From Amanita rubescens (taxonomy: Eukaryota > Basidiomycota > Agaricomycetes > Agaricales > Amanitaceae), in contig WION01000446.1 in NCBI GenBank assembly GCA_015039365.1, positions 1 to 43,295 on the forward strand: a stretch of DNA of 43,295 nucleotides, given 5' to 3'. Under the pieces are notes generated by a model, which was not told the DNA's origin, did no database searches, and was given only the letters and a program-made list of their open reading frames with translations. This document shows, one piece after another, positions 31,002 through 40,844 of this stretch (position 1 is the stretch's first letter; every line of letters starts with the position of its first letter). The position numbers were made by a program, and so were the translations under genes.

Positions 31002-31501
31002 CTAGAGCTGGTTCTCGGCGTATTCCCTACTGGCTGATTGTTGCAACAAAGGGGAAGCCATGCTCATGTAGGCGTCATGGGAGGCGGGGCGGTGATTATG
31101 AGAGGGCAGACGTAACGGCGATGGGCTATGTGGAAGATGCGGTGCCAGCGGCATTTGACCATTAGGCATAACCCCAGCTCGTATTCCATTTTGCCAATTT
31201 GCGGAGGGAGAGTGAACCAGCGCTGCGTTTGACGCAGATAACTGAGCATTTACGCATCTGCCCCGTTGACAGCAGAACCGGGCCTTTGTAACGGCGAGCT
31301 TGCCTTCCGCTGAGTTGCACAGAGATCCCTCACATTCTCTAAATGTATAATATGTGAAATTCGGGCAATCAAAACATATCCAACTCTGCCTCGTCCAATG
31401 CGAAGGCGAACGGGCCTAGGTTGGGGTGGTGGAGGGTCTTCATCCGAACCGGAAGGTGCAGATGAATCGGGCAGGGGCGGTATATACTTGAACAACCCCA
31501 A
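31002..31501 (-). pseudogene. Fragment resembling Enhancer of polycomb (EPL1) C-terminal half
   Basis: Minus-strand reading gives KYIPPLPDSSAPSGSDEDP, PPPQPRPVRLRIGRG, then SSPLQRPGSAVNG and, in another frame, AQLSASNAALVHSPS, MPNGQMPLAPHLPHSPSP and a stop after YAENQL at 31002. The order and style (YIPP...SDEDPPPP...VRLR.GRG, later NG and Gln/Pro-rich tail) resemble fungal EPL1, the scaffold subunit of NuA4/Piccolo histone acetyltransferase. A five-base surplus (taaat) breaks the frame between VNGADA and AQLSAS, and the conserved EPcA N-terminal half is absent. The family call is tentative because this part of EPL1 is weakly conserved; the broken state is clear if the call is right. Confidence 0.4.
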
Positions 31502-33109
31502 AGTTTACTAGGGAACGGGTGCCGCTTGATACATATTCTAGAAAAAATTGTGAGTTGAAGTTCAGAGTAAGAAAGGCTACTAGTACTTGCATGGATCTGA
31601 TCTTCCCAATGATGATCAAGCTCCTTTTACTAAGCTAGTTGACTCTCGATATGTTCACGGATAAGCGTTGCGCGATCTTCTGGCCGCATCGCCGCTTCAA
31701 CGCACATAGGAGAAAACCTGCATCATTTGTCCTGAGCTTGCCAAGAGGTACATGTCTGCAAGAAACCAACGCCATCTCTTCATTGTGCATTTATTATCGA
31801 TCAGAAGAGACGACCTGTGAGCCCTGTGCTAGTTCCTTCTTAGCCGTTTCGTGACAAGGTCGCCTGGGAAGCGCGTTTCAGGATGGAGAAAATCGATAGT
31901 GTAAGGGGGAAAGAGCGTGACGGAGGACGTCATTGGACCGCTACAGGTGGCGGAGGCTGACGTCGCCGGCCAGGAGATAAGACTGGTCAGTGTCATGGAC
32001 ACCGTGAGTAGAACGGGATTAGGCGAATTTCGAATCCTTTAGTAAGCAAAGTTATAATTACCTAAGAATTAGGAGCTTCGGCGCGAATTCCGTCACCAGC
32101 GAGTGCGCCCGGCAGCATAAAGCGAAGTTATAATTACTTAAAAACTGGTAGCTAGATAATAAAAAGTTGCTAGCAGACACAATATTTAGCTGACATCTCT
32201 AAATTCATCTTAGCGACAGTAGACTTGGTATTATGGGCCGCTGCTTTGCACGGCAGGTTCGAGGCCCTTTTTTTGCAATTTACTCCGCGAAGATGGATAC
32301 TTGGAAATACAAGGTTTACATTGTTGTAATATAAAGTATGACAATGGTGGCAATAGAACAGACAAAACTGGTAATTTGCACGAGACATGAGTAGACTGAT
32401 TACCATTACACCAATTGCACAAACAAGCCAAGGACGATTGTCGAACGAGGCTCCCACCACTAGTCACGAGTATGAAAAATGAGGTCCCAACCCACGCGTG
32501 ATGATGTTGTGCTCACCGTCAAGGGAATCGTGAGGTCAATGAGTATGACCTTTCTTTCCAGCACCGAAGTACGACTAGATGTCCAGAGCTTCTGGACAAA
32601 GAAACACAACTCAACTTGCGGAACACTCGGAGAAGTAGAGCGGCTCAACAACCACAGACTCACGCAGGTGAAAACGTCATCCACCTCGCATTACAACCAT
32701 CCACCCAAAGCGGTCCTTGCCATCCTTCTGGCTGGATCCTAACATCATCTAAACTTCAAGGAATGTTCATAGATATGAATACGGGCAAATTGGTAGCGAT
32801 GCTTACCGTATCGATAGAAGTCGGTCCCAATCTAAAACATCTGTTTTCTTTTTTTTCCACAACCGGGGGCCAACAACACTCGCAAGGTTCAAGTTTTTCG
32901 AAGGGGATGGTCCGAACGCAAGAAAAAGGAAGGCAAACACTGAACAAGGAGGTATTTGCGAGTCTCCACGTAGCCGAGAGTTTTCGTATATGTCTTTTCC
33001 GTCGAGGTTTCTTCAAACCTGCTAAGGCACCAGTGAGCGTGCTGAAGAAAAAAGGAAATCAAATTTTTTGAGATAGTTGGAGAGCACAAGAACATCGCGC
33101 AACGCACTC
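31502..33109. other. No recognisable gene; short duplicated motif
   Basis: The stretch contains only short frames without domains. A 20-bp motif (gcaaagttataattacctaa) at about 32046 recurs as gcgaagttataattacttaa at about 32122 in the same orientation. The minus strand at 32500-33050 is where the rest of the DAHP synthase remnant should continue, but I could not recognise it. Confidence 0.4.
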
Positions 33110-33956
33110 ATGCATGGGATCGCAAAGCCAGGCAACGGGATCTCCAGAGTTTAATACAGCTTTGATATGGGCCGGTAAATGATCGCCAATCTGGATCAAC
33201 GACGTTTAGCGAAAGAAGGAATTTAAGACGAGGAAACGTACCTTGGGGGCACCATAGCGCGTAATGAGGGCCACTCTACCCGTTTCTGACATCCATGGGT
33301 TCCTGAATGAATCCAGATGGTACGGAAATACTGGACATGTTCACCGTCCAACTGCCTGGTTCTATCGCCGACCCATAAAAGCGGAGGTATTGTAGCTATC
33401 GGGTGTGCTTGGAGCGGGGAGGGAAACGAGTCATGGCACGTTCGTAATCGAGTAAGAGACCTTCGTGACTGGTATAGAAATCAACATGGTCGGCGGTTGC
33501 AGAAGAAGCTGAAAGGTTGCTGATGGTGCGGCTAAAAGTCCAGGGCATCCGAGAGGGAAGCTATGATGGATTCGAATTCGCGGCTGGAGGGTACTAAAGA
33601 GTGAGAAGCACAGATTGAAGGAGATCGAAGCTTACCGGATGGAAGGAGAGCGAACATGTGCCAAGGACCAGTCTCTGGGGTGATGAAGAGAGGCAAATCC
33701 TGATGCGAGGGTACGGATGTAGTCGAGTGTGGTTGTCGAGCAAAAGTGGGCCTTGTGTGATTGATAAGGAGGGAAAAAGACTCGGGGCAGCAGATACGAA
33801 CCTGAGGAGACGTTCTGGAGTCCTGTCATTGGGGTCGAATCCGAAGCTTATGACTGGGCGGTCACCGATTTGCTCATAGGGGCTGCTTCTAGGCTTTGCG
33901 TAGTACTGTCTTGTGATACGGCCGATACGCATGACTGTGAGGCGCTGGGTCTTCAT
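33110..33956 (-). pseudogene. Decayed class II DAHP synthase
   Basis: The minus strand shows RIGRITRQYYAKPRSSPYE, GFDPNDRTPERLL, LDYIRTLASGFASLHHPRD and WSLAHVRSPS, REFESIIASLSDALDF, DFYTSHEGLLLDYERAMTR, WVGDRTRQLDGEHVQYFR, RVALITRYGAPK and AHIKAVLNSGDPVAWLCDP, in the order of class II 3-deoxy-D-arabino-heptulosonate-7-phosphate synthase, the first shikimate-pathway enzyme. Frame breaks are several: the second block is shifted relative to clean intron phases, a stop interrupts SDALDF/RTISNL, and about 4 nt are missing in the YNTSAH..WVGDR motif. About 100 N-terminal residues and everything after CDPMH, including the metal-site GNT segment, are absent or unrecognisable. It is non-functional as seen. 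Confidence 0.8.
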
Positions 33957-36158
33957 ATCATGCCCTTCCTGACAGCATAGAGCTGTTGACGGGTTTTGGC
34001 TGCGAGTACGCGTGAAGGGCGCTAGTTGACATCAGACTTGTGATTTTGCGCCCATTAACGGCCCTACTCACCGCCTCCTCTTCTTGAACCGGTCCCCAGT
34101 TTAGCGTCCGCACCCGCAGCACATTGAGCATCCTCAGCGAATGTAGATATTTGTACTTGTTGATCTTCGGAAGATGCCGGTATTTTAATGGAGCGTTACC
34201 GAAACTCGTGCGACGCGCCGATTATAAGACCGAGACCTACATTTCATTTCGGCCTCGGAATGCTTGCCCGTTGATAGCTGGCCCTTCAAAATATCCCTGA
34301 CACTTGATTCGTCTGCACGCAGATCCAAGATAAAGCGCTATTAGCCCAACGAAGAAGTAAGAGTTTTACCACACACCAGTTCACGCGCTGAGCAATCTCC
34401 TGGTGTGGTAGAGTTGAGTTAGCAGGGCGGCCGCGCAGACGATGACGGTTTAGTCGAAGAGAATCTCCTTGGGTGCGTAGGGTTTGATGAGTCGAGAAAG
34501 ATTTGCTGATGGTAAGAAATTACCTTTTGGCCGATCCTATACTGACGTTCTCCTTGTTCTCCTTATTCTCTTTCAGGCCACCATTTGACGATTTGGCGTT
34601 GTGCTTTGCCCCACCAAAGGGAATTCGGCGAGTGGCCGAGTTAACGAGAGGATACACTGCAAAATGTCCAAGTGGTGATTTCTTGAGCATATCTTTCCCC
34701 GGCCAACTGGTGGCGAATCCAATTTCGATTGGGGGGTGTGGAAGACTCTGCTAACGCGAGCTAGAGGATGGTCTAGAGTGGGTCCTACTGCGACGGCGCA
34801 GCCTGAGTTCTGAGGGAAGAGGTCCAAAGTTTTGGACTGAACGCTGTAGAAGCGCCTTCATGCTCTCGGGATTATGAGGCGGCCGGAAATCTAGACGAGT
34901 CTTAGTATTGTTTCTATGGGGAATAGCTCAAACTCACTTTGGACGGCGTATAACGAAATCGGTGTGTTCAACCATTACCCCGATGAAGACAGGTCTGCAG
35001 GCACTACCAGTAACCGATATATCCCAGTCGGATGGCTCAGGAGGGAGTGGAACTGGAAGGCCAATCATGCCGTGAGAAATGTTCAGAAGCTTTGTCATAC
35101 TCCCCAGAATATCAAATTCTATTTGAAATTTCATTGTTGTTATTTACAGGCTAAATTCCAATACGCCCTGAATTCGTTCATGTTTGGATGCAACATCTCC
35201 CATCTTTAGCACAGAGATTACTATGAACAAAGTCAGGTTTTGAATCAGGAGGGACGCCGAATTAGTTGATCGTGGTTCAAGAGAAGAAGTGACTTTTTGC
35301 CGTCTGCTTCCGGGTTCTCTCTCCTCCCTGGCACTTGCCTCGTCATATCAGATAGAGTTGCTTGATCGACATTTTCAAATTTGGCAGTTCCGTTTGGAGC
35401 CTTCTGTATAGTTTGCAGTGGATTTCCTACGGGTCTTCAACCTTCGCCTTCTTGAAAGCCATAGAAGTCGTTTCCTCCGGTAGTTCATCGCAGCAGAAGT
35501 ATTGCTCGCCGACGCTTCTCCAGTAAGATCACCAAAGCTCCCGCAATCCTGTTCGTCTTCGTTGCTTTCGCTGTAAGTACCAGGGTGACAGAAGGTCAAG
35601 CACTTTCCAGTCGGGCGCAAAGAGCAAGCTCCGGATGGCATAATGCGTAGTTCGTGACAGATAGCGTTTAAAAGAGCTTGATCAATCCTGACGCATGGCG
35701 GCGCGAGGAGCCCTGGTATCTGATGCTTAACTCTAGCGAATGTGTCTGAGGTATTGTCGAATACTGAGAGAATCGCGCCATAAGGGACCAGATTTCCGTC
35801 CTAATCCCTTTTGAAGATTTCGCCCCGATGGTCGCGTTTCTCGCCGTTTGGTTGCTGCGAAAGTCACTATCTACTTGCTTTCAATAACCGCGTCTTCTGC
35901 TTCTGTTCTGAGAGTGTAATACCGGTAGAGCGCGTCAATCCATCGCTCGCCGTCCCACAACGAACAGTCTGATACGTGGCAGTAGAAGCGTTAGATTCTT
36001 CTTCGATTGTTTCGTATACTGAGTGGCGGGGCACCCGGGCAGAGTATCTACGGCGGTGACCTTGTCCACGTGCGCGGAGTCAAGTCCGACGCGCTGCGCT
36101 TCCATTGGACATTAGAGAATGGGTTGAATTTGTCAATAGCGAGTTGAGGTGAGCGAGA
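33957..36158. other. Mostly unrecognised; one possible minus-strand coding stretch
   Basis: On the minus strand an open stretch running from about 35800 down to 35375 reads AILSVFDNTSDTFARVKHQ, IDQALLNAICHELRIMPSG and SYS-like acidic sequence before turning basic. It looks protein-like, but I do not recognise it. Other frames (34503-34754, 34916-35209) have no recognisable content. No repeats stand out. Confidence 0.3.
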
Positions 36159-39100
36159 TCAATGCTTGATTAAGAACCCCCGGAAATTGATGAGCCGTCC
36201 GATGAGAGGGAATGGGTATAAGTATTTGAGCGAGAACGGCCTGTTGATAACGGCCTCGAGAAAACCGGTACTGAGCCAACTAGACGAGAATATTGAAAAA
36301 CGGAAGCTGAAAACATTGATGTATACCCATACAAATGAATGCTTGCCCCAACCGACTAAAACGCTCCCTTCCACGCTTTGTCTTTTCAAGATCTCTTGCG
36401 TAGTCTTGATCATCTGTTCCTTGCGGGGCGCGATAGCAAATATGGAATGCGGGTCGAGAGTGAAGGTAAAAGGGACCTGAATGGTGGTACGAATCCTTGC
36501 GCGCGGGTATCGCCAAAGATAGAAGCGGTCAGCTCGGATGTACGTTGGTTTGCCTTGTCGAAAATTGAGTCCCCCGGCGATCTTGCCGATGTTTCGACTA
36601 GGCAGCATGTCCATTGCTCGCGTCATGCAAAGGATAAAGTGCCGCCGGGCCGCCATGACGCTCAAGTCGTGGAACGTAAGGGTCGGGTTGTTATAAAGGC
36701 TAGCGCGAGGGCCGCTGACAGAAATGGCTGACTCCCGACGATTGCTGTGATCCTGGGCCATGCGAGGAAGCGGAGGGTCGAAATAGAAGCTGGAAGCGTT
36801 GCTGTCGACTCTGACGCCCGGATTAATGACTCGCCCGTAAGACGAGATGGACGGGATGCTGAGAACCGACTCTCGCTGTTGATTGCCCACCTTCACATCT
36901 GTGGAAGCCGGAGGGGGAGGGTAAAAAACAGGTCTAGCCCCACCAAATTCCCAACCGCGCTGGACTTCTTCAAAAGAATCGAAACCGGCAAAGCTCAAGG
37001 GGTGAAATTGTCTTGAATGACCGACGTAAGGCTTGGCGGAAATTCTGCTCCATCGTTTTGCACTTGTATTCGAGTTGAGACGAGAGCGGGGTTGGGAAGG
37101 AGCAGTATTATCTTTGGGGAAGATGGACTAAAATAGAGTCCATGGACTCTCTTCGGACGTGGGCGGCGATTCGGCCTGCGAAAGAATAGCTGAGCGGCGG
37201 CATACTACCCGAGAGAGAAAGTCTCTTCTTCACATTGGCTAGGGATTGGGTGGTTTCGGCAAACCGCCAAATTTAAATGTCATATTCAGTTCACCTTTCG
37301 ATGGCCTGGTCGAGCTCGAGCTGGGGAGGCGTACGGAAGGCATTCTCCAATTGTTCGACGAAGCTTCGTCAGTCAGAACCACCAGTTTCTTTCAGCTTCC
37401 TAAGCTCGCCAGTAAAATCGAACGACTGAATGGTATCCTCTTCTTCGTCAGCTACATGGTCTTGGTCATCGTCGATGATGTGCGTTCCAAATACCAATGG
37501 GAATTCCATAGCCAATTCTATAGTAAGAGACTGTGTTTCTGAAGAAAAGGGGACGGGAAGAGGAACAGAAGGCGGCGGCCCAGAACCTTTCTTAACGATC
37601 CTGCGGAACGACAGCGTGTCATCGTCCACAGGCGCGGATCCATCGATGTTGGAAGATAGTATACGCCGCAATTCCCCAGGTATATCCGATTCGTGATCCG
37701 ACGCGTCCATTTCTGGAACAGAGTAGATAGCGGGTGCGTCTGAACCGCCCAAAGTACCAGACAAAGCTAACATCTTCCTCGTCTCTGGCGGAATGGGGTC
37801 TCAATCTTAGCTGGGCACGTGCCTCGTTTCCTGGACCCAAACATGTTCGAGCACGGTGCGCCGGGCATGATCATTCCGCCATGAACCGATTTCAATCGAA
37901 GACTCTGACGACTCCGACAACCCCAGTTCATCATAAGCCGACGTATGGGACGGCGCGGCCTTCGGCCTTGCAGCTGGCTGGAGGGGCTGGAACTCGGGAG
38001 CTGGCTCAGGCTCAGGAGCAGGTGTCGTCTGCCTTCGATGACTTCTACGAAACGTACTCGGGGGCGAGACTGAGTGCTTCTGTTTCGCTCTCAGCGACAA
38101 TGGATTGTTTCTTGTTAGACGAAAGTCCTTCCAACAGCTTCGACCACGGCGCAATCTGCTGTCCAATGGGGACCTCGCCAGCTGCGGGATTTGTGGCATG
38201 ACGAACCCGACTCTTGGGGCCACCCAATAATTGGGACCCAGTACATCGTATCAACTGGGTATAAGGTCGGAGAGCTGCTATGGACGACATTCCCCGGAGC
38301 GATGTTCTCTGGAGGGGATTTTTCGATGCCTTTGGCGTAGCGTCGTGATCCACGCATGAATCAACAAGAGAAGGTCTGAGGGGCGTGGGATTGGGTGTGG
38401 CTCCAGGTGTTGCTTCTAGATTCAAGGTCATAATCAGCTGCGCAAGGTCGTTCGTCACCACGTCCAATGCAGACAAGGCACCTATACACGCAGGAGGATC
38501 AGCATCTTGCGAGGACATGAACAAGACAGGATACCTACCATCGTCGTTACCATACATCGCAAGCGGCCTTGCCTTACCCACCTCCGAGACTGGACGAGGA
38601 CGAACTCTTGGTGTAGGCGTCGCTTCCTCATTGAAGTGTCTATCATCGTCTGTTCCTGTTTCTTCCACCATCAATAGAGGTCTTTGCGTGATGGACGAGC
38701 GTCTAGATGTCCTGTCGTCCAATTCACTAGGTCCAGCATTTGGAAAGATTTCCGAAATGGGTACCCTCTTCTTCCCGTCCAACGACTAGCTGCATCCTTA
38801 TCTTTCACCTTGTCCTTCTCGCCCCGCTTCTTGCTCTTCTTCTCCTTCTTCTCTTCCTTCGCCCTCCTCTCCCCCATTGCCTTCCTTTCCAACCCCTCCT
38901 TCCTCCTCTGCTCCTTCACTGTTTCAAGACCTTCCTCGTCCCAACGCACGGACGAAGAGCTATTTGACGACACCCAGGAATTACTCGACGCGGTCAATGC
39001 AGGGCGCAAAGACGATTCGTTCGACAGCACTGAGCCGGAGCAAGCCCTCCGCAGGATGCCGCTCTCGACTGAGAGCCGGTTAGAGTTTGATCGTGCGGCC

Positions 39101-40450
39101 GAAAAAACGGAAGAGGCAGTTGACCCTCCCCTGGGCCCTGGCAGCCGGATACTCGAGGGCAGTCCGAGCCCAAGGATGCTGACTTTCCGCTGAGAGTCTG
39201 GCTACCCGAGCTAGTGGGCCTCATCATGCTGGGCGACGTGTGGCCGGTTTCAACGGCGGTCGTCGTGGTCGTGATCTTCTCCTTCTCTTCCGCCTCCTTC
39301 TCTTTCTTCTTCTCCTTCTTTTCCCTCTTCTCTTTCTTGCTCTTCTTCTCCTTGCGCTGTATCTCCGACCTGCTGCTATCCTTCGGCCGTCCTCTTTCTC
39401 GCCTCCTTTGTCTTCCTGACTACTGTTATCTGAGCCCAGCTTTCAATCCGGGCAAGAGAGCGAACAGATCTCATCGTCCGGAGAGCGATTGAGTGCTGAC
39501 GGTGATGGGTGGAGACCGAGGGTGCGAGGAGGCGCGAAGTCTTCCGCAGGCACCTCTGTGCGCGAGAAAGCGACTTCTAGCTCGGGGTCAGAGGCATGGC
39601 CAGCCGACGGTGCAACAGTCGTTGCAGATTTAAGCAACGATCCAGAGTCGAGCGAGTTGAACCGGACTCTGCTATCGCCACCGAGCTTCAGAGGTTCAGG
39701 TGCTACCGAAATGAAAAAAAAGATTAGCAAGAGTAGATTAGTACTCGAATCCGACTTACTCTTGGAACGGATAGGAATAAGATTCAGTTCCGGCGCTGCA
39801 AGACGCAGATTATAAGTCAAGAAGGAACGTATTCAGATCCCGCCAGCCCGACGCCTATTCTCTTTGCCTTCCTTCACGGATTCCTAGCGCGCCCGATGCT
39901 CCACCACTTGTGCTTCTCCTCTCCCTTGAGTTTCAGGACAACAGAAGGCTGTAGAGGCCGCGTAGCCGCATCCTCCTTCGAGTTCTCGTTTTTGACGGCA
40001 CTGCTAGACAATGCCGGGATGTTCGTCACCTCCCCCCGGAAAGGACCCCGATGCATACCGTCCAGCGCGAGACTTTTTCTTCTTCTTCACCATCATATAG
40101 AATCTCGCCTATATCATGATCGATGGTAGAGTCGACGACTGAGACGTTGGTTTTTTTTTGTTGGGCTGCTCAAGACTTCGTTCGATACGACATATGTGGG
40201 ACCACCGTTTATCCATATCATACGCCAGACACCAAGCCAGGGGTGTGAGATTCTGGCTGATACCGTAGAAATGAGAATCATTGATTTGGAAGTTGTGAGC
40301 GTGCGAGAAGGACCCTTGGGTTGTGAGACGGAAAGCCGTGCGCTGGTGCGTTGCGGTTGGCCCATTATGTTTGTGTAGAAGCGATGCAGCATCTAGATCG
40401 AAGAACTTGTGGCTGTCCGCAGGTAACTTGATGCTGATGAGCACGTCCAT
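36159..40450 (-). pseudogene. Decayed large conserved Agaricomycete protein of unknown function
   Basis: On the minus strand an ordered series of blocks matches a Ser/Pro-rich protein of about 1000 aa that I recall as widespread in Agaricomycetes. These are MDVLISIKLPADS, RTAFRLTTQGSFSHAHNF, KRWSHICRIERSLEQ, RWTVCIGVLSG, KWWSIGRAR, SVRWDEEGLETVKEQRRKEG, KKRVPISEIFPNA, LSALDVVTNDLAQLI, GQQIAPWSKL, FVEQLENAFRTPPQLELDQ, LNMTFKFGG, GFDSFEEVQRGWEFG and MIKTTQEILKRQSVEG. The blocks fall in different frames: shifts sit at a 9-A run, a 6-G run, after SIGRAR, before SLDGKK and before LNMTFKFGG, where tens of codons are also missing. The last segment (36159-36998) is a long open frame. No domain or function is known to me. 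Sequencing error could explain the homopolymer shifts but not the others. Confidence 0.6.
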
Positions 40451-40844
40451 TCCACATCGATTCTGTGCACAAAGCACATGCTACTGGGAGCGAGTTCAAG
40501 GCTTCCACTGTGAGAACCTGGGTGACATATATAAGTTGTCGGCTCGAAGAATGCAGCGAGTATTGCTCAATGCTCAAGTGCTCACCGGTTAGCCCTGGCA
40601 TCGCCAGAAACTTGCGTGTCCAGTTTCATTAGTTGCAGGAGTGAGTGTGCTTGAGGCAGCGGCTCAATCTAAACCGATGCACCCGTGTAGGTAAGCCAGA
40701 CGAGGTGTGACAGGGCGTCACACGCACCCGTTTGAGAAACAATAACCATTAAAATTGGTTTTTACTACGATTATATGATGCTTTAATAGTACTCTACCTT
40801 GAAAACGAACAGAAAGGAACCACAAGAACATCACATAGAAATTG
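40451..40844. other. Spacer upstream of the orphan remnant
   Basis: This lies between the start of the decayed orphan gene (40450, minus) and the stop of the next minus-strand gene (40845). I see no gene here. Confidence 0.5.

Noticed and set aside
38684..39193. Plus-strand 169-codon frame rich in Ser/Phe/Leu
   Set aside because: Antisense of the Lys/Glu-rich KEEKKEKKSKKRGEKDK segment of the orphan remnant.
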